64,000 bases of DNA from Mycobacterium sp. Aquia_213 (GCF_026625985.1 NZ_CP113116.1:5890001-5954000), one strand, 5' to 3'. Counted from the stretch's first letter, positions 9,209 through 18,327 are shown. The notes: generated by a model not told the origin, from the sequence alone. Made by a program: numbers and translations.

Positions 9209-9841
9209 TTGGCTACCAAATGCGGCGCCGCGCTCTGGGTCGTGGCAGCCCTCGGCTATCTCGCGCTCGAGGCCCTGGCAGCCGCGGGTTTCGGTCCTGC
9301 CTACAGCTATTCACGCAACTACATCAGCGATCTCGGGGTCAACGGCGACTCCCCGCGGTCCTACTTGATCCACATCGCGTTCTACCTGCAGGGCGTTCTG
9401 TTCTTTCTTGGCGCAGCGCTCATGGTGGACATTCGCGACAATCGAAGAGCCCAAATCTTTTTGGGCTTGGTTGCGACGAATGCGATCGGCAACATCGTGA
9501 TCGGAACGGTGTACAGCGGCGACGTGCATCGCGCCGGTGCCCTGCTGGCAATCGTTGGAGGCAACGCCGCGATTCTGGCGGGCTCCGCAGTCATTGCGGC
9601 GGATGGCGGCTGGCGCTGGTACCGCCACATCTCGGAACTTGTCGCGGACCTTGGCCTGCTGAGTCTGGTGATGTTGCTGGTCAACTCGGCGACATCCAAG
9701 ACCAACCTGCTGCCGAGCGGCGCGTGGGAGCGCGGGAGCGTCTACTCGATCATCACGTGGCAGCTGCTTACCGCCGTTTACGTGATTAGCTGCGCTGACG
9801 GACCAGCCGTTTCTCGACGGCCCCCAGGACCGCGTCGCTGA
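9209..9841 (+). CDS. DUF998 family integral membrane protein
   Basis: About 211 residues, dominated by six or so hydrophobic helices, with the DUF998 signature around SYSRNYISDLGVN between the first two helices. Function of DUF998 proteins is unknown. The frame opens at TTG 9200, but that codon abuts the GGGAGG box; TTG 9209 lies 9-10 bases downstream of it and is the better start. The 3' end runs 56 bases into the opposite-strand ABC permease gene, an unusually long convergent overlap, so the last residues are less certain than the rest. Confidence 0.75.
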   Translation: MATKCGAALWVVAALGYLALEALAAAGFGPAYSYSRNYISDLGVNGDSPRSYLIHIAFYLQGVLFFLGAALMVDIRDNRRAQIFLGLVATNAIGNIVIGTVYSGDVHRAGALLAIVGGNAAILAGSAVIAADGGWRWYRHISELVADLGLLSLVMLLVNSATSKTNLLPSGAWERGSVYSIITWQLLTAVYVISCADGPAVSRRPPGPRR

Positions 9842-10517
9842 GTTTGCCCAACGCGGCCAGCAAGACGATGGCCAGCAGCATCACATCGGTGCGGCCGGTG
9901 TTTTGGCTGTCGAGCAGCAGGAAGCCGAGGCCCTTCGAGGACGCGATCAGCTCGGCGGCGACCACGAACAGCCAGGCATTCGCCAGTCCCAATCGGAGCC
10001 CGTTCACCAATTCCGGTGCCGCGGCGGGCAACATCACCGTGGTCAACAGCGAGGCGCCGCGCCGGCCGTAGGCCCGTCCCACTTCCAATAGCTGCGGGTC
10101 GACGTGGGAGAGCGCCGACGCCGTCGTCGTATAGACCGGGAAGAAGGCTCCGATGGCGACCATCAGGATCTTCGGGGTTTCGTCGATGCCAAACCATAAG
10201 AGCAGCAACGGCACCCAGGCCAAGGAAGGCACGGTGCGAAAGGCGGCGACGGTCGGCGCGAACAGCCGGCGCACCCCTACCGATAGCCCGATGAGCGAAC
10301 CCAGCGTCAGCCCAGCGGCGGCGCCGGCCAGGTAGCCGACCAGAACTCGAGAACCGCTGGCCTGCAAGTGGGTCCACAGTTCACCGCGCCGCAGCAGGTC
10401 GCCCAGCGCGGACACCACCTCGGCCGGCGGTGGGAGCTGGCTGGGCGAGAAATACCCCGTGCCCGCGGTGGCCAGCTGCCAGATCACCAGCAGCAGCACC
10501 GGAACAATCAAGCCCAC
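9786..10517 (-). CDS. SsuC-type ABC transporter permease
   Basis: Inner-membrane permease of a nitrate/sulfonate/taurine-type ABC importer. Six hydrophobic segments and the coupling-helix region (EVGRAYGRRGASLLTTVMLPAAAPELVNG, motif cited in part) are clear, as is SLAWVPLLLLWFGIDETPKI typical of SsuC/TauC. The frame is open far upstream inside the binding-protein gene, but that part is a shadow. No ATG lies near the binding-protein stop; GTG 10517 is the first usual start codon after it, giving 243 residues, slightly short for SsuC. A CTG at 10562 overlapping the upstream stop is an alternative. Third gene of a three-gene minus-strand operon with the ATPase and binding protein. Confidence 0.82.
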   Translation of the reverse strand: MGLIVPVLLLVIWQLATAGTGYFSPSQLPPPAEVVSALGDLLRRGELWTHLQASGSRVLVGYLAGAAAGLTLGSLIGLSVGVRRLFAPTVAAFRTVPSLAWVPLLLLWFGIDETPKILMVAIGAFFPVYTTTASALSHVDPQLLEVGRAYGRRGASLLTTVMLPAAAPELVNGLRLGLANAWLFVVAAELIASSKGLGFLLLDSQNTGRTDVMLLAIVLLAALGKLSDAVLGAVEKRLVRQRS

Positions 10518-10558
10518 GAGGACGCGCGGCAGCTTTACCAGCCGCCCGGACGAGGACG

Positions 10559-11527
10559 TCAGTGGGCTTGCTGAATGTACTTCGGCTCGATCAGCGTGCT
10601 CAGCGCGTTGCGGCCGGCGTCGTCGGATTTGATATCGGAGTCGGCCACCGCGATCGGTTCCACTCGAGTCAGCACCGCCCGTTGCGCGTCGCCCGGCACC
10701 GGATTGATGTCCACCAGTGTCCGAGTCAGTTCCTCCTGCGCCACGCTCAGCGCTATGTTCGCCTGCGAGGCCAGCAATGCTGCCAGTTGATCGGGATGCG
10801 CCTTCGCCCACTTCCGGGCCTCCTCATAACTATCGACCACCGCCTGGACGGCCTCCGGGTGAGCGGTGATGTAATCCTCCCGAACGTTCAAAAAGCCATA
10901 GGAATTGAAGCTCGGGTTGCGGTAGATGAAACGGGAGCCCGACTGCTGGATCGTCTGCGCGATGAACGGGTCCAGTCCGGACCAAGCGTCGACGTTTCCA
11001 CGTTCCAAGGCGGTCTTGCCGTCGGCATGCTGCAAGTTGACGATCTCGATGTCGCTCGGCGAAAGCCCCGCCGTGGCAAGCGATTGCAACAGGAAGAAGT
11101 ACGGGTCGGTACCCTTGGTGACGGCGACCTTCTTGCCCTTCAGGTCGGCCACCGAGTTGATCGGCGAGTCCTTGGCGACAAGCAGCGCCGTCCACTCACC
11201 CCCGGCATAAAGGTCGACAGTCTTGATCGGCGACCCGTTGGCCCGCGCGACCAAAGCCGCGGAACCTGCAGTGGATCCGACGTCCAACGCCTTGGACCGC
11301 AGGCCCTCGTTGGCCTTGTTGCTCCCCGCCGAAAGCACCCACGTCACGTTGTAGCCGCGGTTCTCCAACAAGTGCTGATCGCGCACTACCAGACTCAACG
11401 GGCTGTAGTAGGCGTAATCCAGATGGATGTCCTTCGAAGCGGTAGTGCCGGAGTTCGAACCGCAGCCGGAAACCGCGATGACGCCGGCGATCACCGAAAT
11501 CGAAGTCAGGTAACGAACTTTCACCAT
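10559..11527 (-). CDS. SsuA-like ABC substrate-binding lipoprotein
   Basis: A 322-residue periplasmic-type binding protein of the SsuA/TauA/NMT1 class. It begins with a lipoprotein signal peptide (SVIAGVIAVSGCGSN, lipobox VSGC), so it is tethered outside the membrane. The body shows the two-lobe family pattern, for example LDYAYYSPLSLVVRDQ, SKALDVGSTAGSAALV and LKGKKVAVTKGTDPYFFL. Such proteins deliver sulfonates, taurine, nitrate or thiamine precursors to the permease; with an SsuD homologue 6.5 kb away, a sulfonate ligand is inferred. The ATG overlaps the end of the ATPase gene by 7 bases, indicating translational coupling. Confidence 0.88.
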   Translation of the reverse strand: MVKVRYLTSISVIAGVIAVSGCGSNSGTTASKDIHLDYAYYSPLSLVVRDQHLLENRGYNVTWVLSAGSNKANEGLRSKALDVGSTAGSAALVARANGSPIKTVDLYAGGEWTALLVAKDSPINSVADLKGKKVAVTKGTDPYFFLLQSLATAGLSPSDIEIVNLQHADGKTALERGNVDAWSGLDPFIAQTIQQSGSRFIYRNPSFNSYGFLNVREDYITAHPEAVQAVVDSYEEARKWAKAHPDQLAALLASQANIALSVAQEELTRTLVDINPVPGDAQRAVLTRVEPIAVADSDIKSDDAGRNALSTLIEPKYIQQAH

Positions 11528-12309
11528 GCTTTTGCCTCACTGCTACGCCGGGGTACACCGAGCTCGTCCAATAACTGCAGCCGCAACGCGGCGATACGCG
11601 GATCCCCACGATCACGTGGTTTGGGAATCGCGACTTCGTGTGTCGCGGCAATACGGGCGCCGCCGTTTTCATCTGCGCGCAGAATCAGCACTCGGTCGGC
11701 GAGGATCGCTGCCTCGTCCACGTCGTGCGTGACCAACACCGTTGTGGTGCCGGCCTCTTGCTGCACGGCATCCAGCAAGTCCTGCATCCGCAATCGGGTC
11801 AGCGCGTCGAGGGCCGCGAGTGGCTCGTCCAGCAACAGGACGCGTGGGCGCCGCGCCAGGGCGCGCGCGAGGCCCGCGCGCTGCGCCATACCACCGGACA
11901 CGTGCCGCGGATGATGGTCACCGAATTCGCGCAACCCAACGACGTCGAGCCAGTGTTGCACTGCGCCAGAGCCTTTGGCCCTTGGCGTGCCGGGCGGCAG
12001 GCCATACTCCACGTTTGCGGCCAGGGATCGCCAGGGCAGCAAACGGGGCTCCTGGAACACCACCGCACAGCGTGGGTCGATTCCGCGGACGGCCTCGCCG
12101 TCGATCTCGATCTGTCCCCCGGTCGGACTGTCCAAGCCGGCGATGAGCCGCAACAGTGTCGACTTTCCGCTGCCCGACGACCCGAGCAACGCGACCACCT
12201 CACCGGGCTCGATTTCGATGTCGACTTCGTGGAGCACGGTGTGCGTTCCGAACGTGCGGTCGACGCCACGAAGAGACACCCGGGCCGGCGCCGGATTGGT
12301 CGACATCAC
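11521..12309 (-). CDS. SsuB-like ABC transporter ATP-binding protein
   Basis: A 262-residue ATPase subunit. Walker A GSSGSGKST at residues 43-51, Q-loop FQEPRLLPW near 85, signature VSGGMAQRAGLARAL at 137-151, Walker B LLLDEPLAALD at 158-168 and the switch His in VTHDVDEA are all intact. The Q-loop with PRLLPW is characteristic of the nitrate/sulfonate/taurine importers. It is the first gene of the operon ATPase, binding protein, permease, reading leftwards; ATG at 12309 or 12306 both fit. A 248-base gap to the divergent MFS gene should hold the promoter. Confidence 0.9.
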   Translation of the reverse strand: MMSTNPAPARVSLRGVDRTFGTHTVLHEVDIEIEPGEVVALLGSSGSGKSTLLRLIAGLDSPTGGQIEIDGEAVRGIDPRCAVVFQEPRLLPWRSLAANVEYGLPPGTPRAKGSGAVQHWLDVVGLREFGDHHPRHVSGGMAQRAGLARALARRPRVLLLDEPLAALDALTRLRMQDLLDAVQQEAGTTTVLVTHDVDEAAILADRVLILRADENGGARIAATHEVAIPKPRDRGDPRIAALRLQLLDELGVPRRSSEAKAW

Positions 12310-12557
12310 CCGCGCAGCCTAGGAATCGCTGTGGCAGACCGCCAGGTTTGCGTCGGACATGATTCAAACCCGGCCCTGCGGGACAGCCTTCGGGTTGACA
12401 ACCGCTGTTGTATCGCGATTCGGAATAAGCACTTGAGCGGCGTGAGCTAATGAACGGGATAGAGCACTATTTTTTGGCGGCGCGCTTCGAGACGCGACGC
12501 TGTGGCCGATATCACCACCGCACATAAACCGCGTGCAGCGATTGGGGAGGAAATTCA

Positions 12558-13841
12558 GTGTGCAGGGCGAATGTGGCAGTGGCCGGCCGGGAACGTCCGG
12601 CGCCGGTGCAACCGCAGGAACGTGACGCACGTGGTGTATCCGAGGGATCTCAACTGCTATTCGCCGCGGTGTTGGCCGTCCTGCTCGCGACCGGTTGGGC
12701 GGCCAACCACTTCGCCGGGCTGATCCCCGCGCTCAGCGATCACCAGCACCTCAACCGGACCACGCTCGACGCGATCTTCGGGATCTACGCGGTGGGACTG
12801 CTGCCCGGCCTGCTCATCGGCGGTCGGCTGTCGGACGTGCTGGGTCGGCAGTCGGTGGCCTGGGCGGGGTCGATCACCGCGCTAGTCGGCACTGTCGCAA
12901 TGTTGCTGTCGCAGCATTCCACTGTGTTGCTCGGGGGCCGGTTGGTGGTCGGGGCCGGTGTCGGGTTGGTGGTCAGCTCCTGCACCGCATGGGCTTCGGA
13001 CATGAAGGGGCCGGCCGGCGCCGCCGTCGCCGGCGCCGTCCTGACCGCCGGTTTCGCGGTCGGCCCGTTCGCATCCGGCGTGATCGCCTCGGCGGGGCAA
13101 TCCGGGCTTTGGGAGTCGTTCGGAATCGCCGCCGCACTTGTCGTGCTGGCGACCGTCGTCGCCGTGGTGGCGGCCCAGCGCGCGGACGTGACCGCCTCGA
13201 TACCCACGCCCAGCCGCGAGCAGACGATGTCGGCACGCCCCGACATCGCGCGGGCGTTGAGTTGGGCACTGCCACTGTCCCCGTGGGTGTACTCCTCGGC
13301 GACTCTTGCCTTCGTCACGATCCCTACCCACGTGCACACCGGGCTCGCGGCCCCGATGGCCGCGGGGACCGCGGCGCTGATTGCCAACGGCGTCAGCGGG
13401 ATTACTCAATTGATCGCCCGCGCGCGTCGGTGGGGCCCACACACCGGCACCGTTGGCGCCGTGCTGGCCGCACTCGGCTACGCGGTAGCCGCGGCGGCGC
13501 CGTCGACCATGCCATTGGGCGTGGGCTTGTCGCTACTGGTGGTTCTCGGTTGCGCGTCCGGCCTGCTGCTCCGCGAAGGCTTGATCGACCTGGAAGCCGC
13601 GGCGCCGCAACGCTTGCGCGGCGCCCTCACCGGAACTTTCTACACGGTGAGTTACATCGGCTTCGGCCTGCCGATGCTGTTGAGCACCATCGGGTCTGCG
13701 CAGGCCTCGGCGACGATACTCGCAGTGATGGCGGCGCTGGCGCTGACGACCGCCGCAGCCCGGGCGGTGCGGCTACGGCGAAATAGCCACCGGCAAAGCG
13801 AGTTCCGCACTGAGCGATCGCCAGGCGCGCTACAGCGCTAG
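12558..13841 (+). CDS. MFS transporter
   Basis: A 427-residue major facilitator protein with about twelve membrane helices. The loop between helices 2 and 3 reads GLLIGGRLSDVLGRQSV, a good match to the MFS signature GxxxDxxGRR. The start is GTG 12558, seven bases after a clear GGAGG, which places about 30 hydrophilic residues before the first helix. The C-terminus is short and basic. Substrate unknown; it resembles drug or metabolite exporters. Its 3' end overlaps the convergent esterase gene by 12 bases. Confidence 0.87.
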   Translation: MCRANVAVAGRERPAPVQPQERDARGVSEGSQLLFAAVLAVLLATGWAANHFAGLIPALSDHQHLNRTTLDAIFGIYAVGLLPGLLIGGRLSDVLGRQSVAWAGSITALVGTVAMLLSQHSTVLLGGRLVVGAGVGLVVSSCTAWASDMKGPAGAAVAGAVLTAGFAVGPFASGVIASAGQSGLWESFGIAAALVVLATVVAVVAAQRADVTASIPTPSREQTMSARPDIARALSWALPLSPWVYSSATLAFVTIPTHVHTGLAAPMAAGTAALIANGVSGITQLIARARRWGPHTGTVGAVLAALGYAVAAAAPSTMPLGVGLSLLVVLGCASGLLLREGLIDLEAAAPQRLRGALTGTFYTVSYIGFGLPMLLSTIGSAQASATILAVMAALALTTAAARAVRLRRNSHRQSEFRTERSPGALQR

Positions 13842-14771
13842 CGCTTGGCGCAACACCGCGATCTTCTCCGCCTCTTCACGTTTCGAGATCGCCGCATCTT
13901 GGATCAGCATTGAGCCGTGGAAAGTCCCTGGGAACAAATGTAATTCGACGCTTACTCCCGCGGCAAGCATGGCCAGCGCGTAGGCGACGCCTTCGTCGCG
14001 GAGCGGGTCGAAGTGCATGACCGAGACGTATGCAGGCGGCAGGCCCGCCAAATCGGTGGCACGCGCCGGTGCTGCGTAGATCGGTACGTCGTCGGCACCG
14101 GCACGACCGGCGCCCAGGTAGCAGTCCCAGCTGACGACCGCTCGGGGCCGACTCCACAGTGGGGTATCGGTGAAGTCGGTCATGCTTGCCGTGATGAGTC
14201 GGTCATCGAGTTCGGGCACCGAAAGAAACTGGAACTCGATGTGCGGTCCGCCGCGGTCGCGAGCCAGCAGCGCCAGCGCCGCACACAGTCCACCACCGGC
14301 GCTGGTGCCCTGAATGGCGATGCGTTGCGGGTCGATGCCCAATTCGTCCGCGTTCGCCGCGGTCCAGACCAACCCGGCGTACACGTCCTCCAGCCCGCCC
14401 GGGAACGGTGTTTCCGGCGCGAGCCGGTAGTCGACGGACACTACGACGATGCCGAGATCACGGGCCATGGTGACGTTAAAGGCGTGTTCGGTTTCGAGGT
14501 CACCGGCGATGAACCCGCCCCCGTGCACGTTGTAGACCGCGGCCGGGGCGCTGCGCTGTTCGGGCCGGTAAATCCGGATAGCTACCGCAGGATCGCCGTC
14601 ACGGCCCGGGATTTGGCGGTCCTCGATCTGCACTCCGGTGGTGTCCGGCGCCGGAAACTGAGCGATCATCTCCGACAACGCCGCCCGGATGGCTAACGGA
14701 TCGTCACCCGGCAGGTCGGGCAGAAGTGGAACCACCGCAGCGATTTCCGGGTCGAACGCATAGGTCGTCAT
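13830..14771 (-). CDS. HSL-family alpha/beta hydrolase (esterase/lipase)
   Basis: A 313-residue esterase of the hormone-sensitive-lipase family, like the mycobacterial Lip proteins. It has the oxyanion-hole motif VHGGGFIAGD, the nucleophile elbow GTSAGGG with catalytic Ser, the Asp region HFDPLRDEG and the catalytic His in LFPGTFHGS. No signal peptide is seen, so it should be cytosolic. It would hydrolyse short or medium acyl esters. ATG 14771 is preceded by AGGAGTGCC, a fair ribosome-binding site. It converges with the MFS gene and is divergent from the LLM gene at 14949. Confidence 0.9.
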   Translation of the reverse strand: MTTYAFDPEIAAVVPLLPDLPGDDPLAIRAALSEMIAQFPAPDTTGVQIEDRQIPGRDGDPAVAIRIYRPEQRSAPAAVYNVHGGGFIAGDLETEHAFNVTMARDLGIVVVSVDYRLAPETPFPGGLEDVYAGLVWTAANADELGIDPQRIAIQGTSAGGGLCAALALLARDRGGPHIEFQFLSVPELDDRLITASMTDFTDTPLWSRPRAVVSWDCYLGAGRAGADDVPIYAAPARATDLAGLPPAYVSVMHFDPLRDEGVAYALAMLAAGVSVELHLFPGTFHGSMLIQDAAISKREEAEKIAVLRQALAL

Positions 14772-14948
14772 GAGGCACTCCTGATTCGATCAACGGCGAC
14801 GTCGCTCGCTATATTGCCCCCGGGCGTCGATGTCTGGCTAGATCCGCTCGGCGATTATGCGCGCGCTGTACGGTTTGGCGCGCTGCCGGTCGGTGGCGGG
14901 TCGTGAGACGGGAATGAAGTCGAGAACTAATCGGTTCGTCTAAACCAA

Positions 14949-16019
14949 ATGAAGTTCCTGCTGATAACGCTGATCACGCATGTACCGGATCCGGTTACGG
15001 GCGAGAAGAAGAGCCCGGCCGATCGGTTGCGCGACGTCCTCGACAAGGCGGTACTCGCCGAGGAACTGGGTTTCGACGGCTTTGCGGTGGGCGAGCGCCA
15101 CGAGGACCCGTTCATCTCGTCCTCGCCACCGGTGGTGCTGAGCAACATCGCGGCGCGCACCTCGAAGATCGGTCTGTTCACCGGGGTTACGACGCTGAGC
15201 CTGCTGGATCCGGTGCGCGCGTTCGAAGACTATTCGACACTGGACAACCTCTCCGGCGGGCGCCTCGAGCTGATCATCGGCAAGGGCAACGGCGCGGCGC
15301 AGGCCGAGTTGTTCCACGTGACGGCCGAGGACCAATGGGATCGCAACCGCGAAGGCTACGAGCTTTTTCGTCAGCTGTGGGACAGCGAGACCGTGACGTG
15401 GTCCGGCCGGTTCCGCCCGCCACTGGTCAACGCCAAGGCACTTCCGCGGCCGCTGCAGCAACGGATTCGGATCTGGCATGGCAGCGCAACGAGTAAGGAT
15501 TCCGTCGACCTCGCGGCCCGGCACGGCGATCCGGTCTTCTCCGCCAATGTCATCAATCCGATTGAGCCCTACGCCGAGTTGATACGCCACTACCGGCAGC
15601 GGTGGGAGTTTTACGGCCACCGCCCCGAGGACGCCCTGGTCGGTGCCGGGACCGCCGGCTTCTACGTCACTCCGACGTCACAGGAAGCTGTCGCCACCTA
15701 CCGGCCCATGTTCGAAGCACGTCTGGCGTTCGCCCGCCGCGCCGGAATGCCGGTGGCGTTCGAGTCGATCGAAGATTTCGTCGAGCGAAGCTCGGCATTG
15801 GTGGGTAGCCCCGAGCAGATCATCGACAAGGTGGGTCGCTATCACGACCAGCTCGGTCACGAGGTGATGCACCTGTCCGCCGATGCCGATGGCGTGACGC
15901 CCGCCCAGCAGCGTCGTAGCCTCGAGCTATTTCAGTCCGAGGTCGCTCCCGTTCTGCGCGCACGCATTCCGAGTCGACCGCTGATCGCTGAGTTGACGAC
16001 CAAAGACGTTGTCAGGTAA
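14949..16019 (+). CDS. LLM class flavin-dependent oxidoreductase
   Basis: A 356-residue luciferase-like oxidoreductase. The start MKFLLITLITHVPDP, the segment EELGFDGFAVGERHEDPF and the phosphate-binding region VVLSNIAARTSKIGLFTGVT mark the family; LIIGKGNGAAQAELF and IRIWHGSATS follow in the usual places. It belongs to the branch containing LuxA-like and alkane-type monooxygenases (FMN or F420 cannot be told apart here). It stands alone between a divergent esterase and a convergent Nudix gene whose stop is adjacent. Substrate unknown. Confidence 0.87.
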   Translation: MKFLLITLITHVPDPVTGEKKSPADRLRDVLDKAVLAEELGFDGFAVGERHEDPFISSSPPVVLSNIAARTSKIGLFTGVTTLSLLDPVRAFEDYSTLDNLSGGRLELIIGKGNGAAQAELFHVTAEDQWDRNREGYELFRQLWDSETVTWSGRFRPPLVNAKALPRPLQQRIRIWHGSATSKDSVDLAARHGDPVFSANVINPIEPYAELIRHYRQRWEFYGHRPEDALVGAGTAGFYVTPTSQEAVATYRPMFEARLAFARRAGMPVAFESIEDFVERSSALVGSPEQIIDKVGRYHDQLGHEVMHLSADADGVTPAQQRRSLELFQSEVAPVLRARIPSRPLIAELTTKDVVR

Positions 16020-16739
16020 CTACTTCCACGCAAACACCGGTTGCTCGAGCTGGTCGACCGGATCGTGGCGTCCTTCCAGGCACAGCCACCGCAGCTGCAA
16101 CAACACCGCACCGGTCGGTGCGTGGATGAGGTCATTGCCCAGCGGGATCTGCACGACCGGCCGAGGGCTCTCTTTGATGGTGATGAACCGAGGCGAGTCG
16201 TCGCGTTGCAGTTCGTGGAGCCCCACTCGATACACGGCCACGACCTCGTCGGGGGCCGGATCGGGATCGAGTCGTCCGCCTCCCCAGATCACCACCGGCG
16301 TGATGACATATCCGGATCGGGTCGGATAGTCGTCGAGCAGGCCCAACACCGTCGAGTCGGGCAGTGCGATCCGCACCTCCTCGCGCAGTTCCCGCAATGC
16401 CGCGTCCACAGCCGTCTCACCCGCGTCGAGGCGACCACCCGGCAGGGCCCACTGCGCCGCATGCGAAGTGAGCCGAGACGCCCTGCGGCACAGTAGAAAT
16501 GCGGCGCCGCCGGACACGTCGACCATACGGCCATCAAGATCGGAGGCCGGCATCGGGCGACCGGCATTCCATTCCTCCACCGACACCGGATCGACCCGGT
16601 CCTCCCCGACCTCGGAATCAACCAGCACCACCGCGACGGCGGCGTGCCGCTTGGTCGGATCGGTCACCACGCGACGGTCGTGGCCCGCCAAATGCTCCCG
16701 GATTCGTTCCCGGAGCGCCTCGTCATAGGAGATCGTCAC
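16020..16739 (-). CDS. Nudix hydrolase
   Basis: A 239-residue Nudix-domain protein. The Nudix box is seen at about residues 101-121 as GRLDAGETAVDAALRELREE, matching G-x5-E-x7-R-E-x-x-E-E. Nudix enzymes hydrolyse nucleoside diphosphates linked to another group, using Mg2+ bound by the box; 8-oxo-dGTP, NAD-like or CoA substrates are possible and cannot be distinguished here. The N-terminal about 80 residues are an extension with no known domain. The gene is divergent from an MFS exporter; a 14-bp palindrome lies in the 130-base gap. Confidence 0.88.
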   Translation of the reverse strand: MTISYDEALRERIREHLAGHDRRVVTDPTKRHAAVAVVLVDSEVGEDRVDPVSVEEWNAGRPMPASDLDGRMVDVSGGAAFLLCRRASRLTSHAAQWALPGGRLDAGETAVDAALRELREEVRIALPDSTVLGLLDDYPTRSGYVITPVVIWGGGRLDPDPAPDEVVAVYRVGLHELQRDDSPRFITIKESPRPVVQIPLGNDLIHAPTGAVLLQLRWLCLEGRHDPVDQLEQPVFAWK

Positions 16740-16793
16740 TGCCCGAGCCTAGGCCGAGACGTTCCTCACACCCGACGGCCGGGTCGTGCAAGG

Positions 16794-16807
16794 TATAGTC
16801 GACTATA
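16794..16807. promoter_or_regulatory. 14-bp perfect palindrome, candidate operator
   Basis: TATAGTCGACTATA reads the same on both strands and lies 62 bases before the chosen start of the MFS exporter and 54 bases before the start of the divergent Nudix gene. Its location suggests a repressor-binding site; no regulator gene is adjacent, so the regulator is unknown. Confidence 0.5.
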
Positions 16808-16869
16808 TTCAGCGTTCGGCGGTCGCCAGTGTTCGTCGATCGGTCAGCGACTCTATCTCCGAGGCAGGC

Positions 16870-18321
16870 GTGGCGACAACGACGCAACTATCGACCAGAC
16901 GCGCAACCGCGACTGTCGTTGTGGTGTCGGCCGCAGCGTTTCTGGCCAGCCTGGACCTGTTCATCGTCAACATCGCCTTCCCTGATATCCGTCGGGCCTT
17001 CCACACCGCCGATCTCGGCGCGATGTCGTGGATTCTCAACGGCTACACCCTGGTCTTCGCGGCGTTCCTGAATCCCGCCGGTCGACTCGGTGACCGATAC
17101 GGGCATCGACGAATCTTCCTGTGCGGCTTGGTGGTATTCGCTGTCGGATCCGCCGCGTGCGGGCTGGCCGGATCTTTCGTCGTGTTGGTGGTGTGCCGCG
17201 TGGTTCAGGCATTCGGCGCCGCGATGTTGATGCCGAGTTCGCTCGCGCTGCTCATGGCCGCGGTGCCCGCATCCCGGCGCGCCGTCGCAGTCAGCACCTG
17301 GTCGTCAGTGGCCGCCATGGCCGCCGCGCTGGGACCACCGATCGGCGGTGTGCTGGTCGAATTGTCCTGGCGTTGGATCTTTTTCGTGAACCTGCCGGTT
17401 GCACTGTTGGCCCTCGCCGCCGGCCCCTACGTCCTCGCCAGAACAAGTGCCACGGGGGTCGGGATGCCGGATCTGTTCGGCGCGCTAAGTCTGGTGCTGG
17501 GCGTGGGTGCGCTGGTGTGGGTGCTGATCGAACTGCCCGTCGCCGGTTCGAGCGCCACCCTGCTCGTGCTCGCGATCGTTGGCGCCGCAGGCGCATTGGC
17601 GCTGGCGATTTGGCGATCGCTGCGTCATCCGACGCCGGTATTGGATTTGGCCGCCGTGCGAGTCGTGCCGATGTGGTCCAGTTGTCTGGCGCTTTTACTG
17701 TTCGCCGCGGCGTTCGGCGCGATGGTGCTCGGCAGCGTCATGCTGCTAACCACCGTATGGGGCAAGACGCCCGCCGCCGCCGGCTGGTATTTGTCACTCA
17801 GTCCGGCAATCGTGGTAATTGTCTCGCTGACTTTGGCCGGTCGGCTGATCGGCAAATTCGGTGTCGGCGCGGTCGCCGCAACCGGGGCGCTGCTCTACAC
17901 CGTCGGCATCGGCGTCTGGCTGTACCGGGTGGGTTCCGAGGCCCACTACGTCGCGGATTTCCTTCCGGGCCAGCTATTTACCGGCGCGGGGATCGGACTG
18001 GTCATGCCCAGCCTCTCTGCGGTCAGCGGGCTCGCGCTTCCGGCACACCGATGGGGCGCCGGTTCGGCACTGACGAATACGGCCCGGCAGCTGGGCACGG
18101 TGCTTGGCACCGCCGTTCTGACGATGATCTACCAACCCGGCATCGACCTGGCCGCCGTCCGGCGCGGTTGGGCGTTTATCGCCGCGGCCGCGATCGCCGC
18201 CGCATTCATCGCCGCGGGACTGGCACTCTGGTGGAAGACCGAAGGCACCGCGTCGACTGCGTCTGCCGACATCGCAGACCGTGACCGTAGCGCGCAGGAG
18301 CTGGGCACGTGCAATGGCTGA
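16870..18321 (+). CDS. DHA2-family MFS drug exporter
   Basis: A 483-residue, 14-helix major facilitator of the EmrB/QacA (DHA2) type. The first helix contains ASLDLFIVNIAFPDI, where the acidic residue-bearing motif D1 (LDxTIVNVALP) is recognisable, and the loop motif GRLGDRYGHRRIF is motif A. Motif C of antiporters appears as ALGPPIGGVLVE. These proteins export drugs or lipids by proton antiport. The frame opens at 16786, but the upstream 28 codons include an imperfect promoter region and a palindrome, so GTG 16870 is preferred. Ends 6 bases before the convergent LLM gene. Confidence 0.87.
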   Translation: MATTTQLSTRRATATVVVVSAAAFLASLDLFIVNIAFPDIRRAFHTADLGAMSWILNGYTLVFAAFLNPAGRLGDRYGHRRIFLCGLVVFAVGSAACGLAGSFVVLVVCRVVQAFGAAMLMPSSLALLMAAVPASRRAVAVSTWSSVAAMAAALGPPIGGVLVELSWRWIFFVNLPVALLALAAGPYVLARTSATGVGMPDLFGALSLVLGVGALVWVLIELPVAGSSATLLVLAIVGAAGALALAIWRSLRHPTPVLDLAAVRVVPMWSSCLALLLFAAAFGAMVLGSVMLLTTVWGKTPAAAGWYLSLSPAIVVIVSLTLAGRLIGKFGVGAVAATGALLYTVGIGVWLYRVGSEAHYVADFLPGQLFTGAGIGLVMPSLSAVSGLALPAHRWGAGSALTNTARQLGTVLGTAVLTMIYQPGIDLAAVRRGWAFIAAAAIAAAFIAAGLALWWKTEGTASTASADIADRDRSAQELGTCNG

Positions 18322-18327
18322 GATCGC

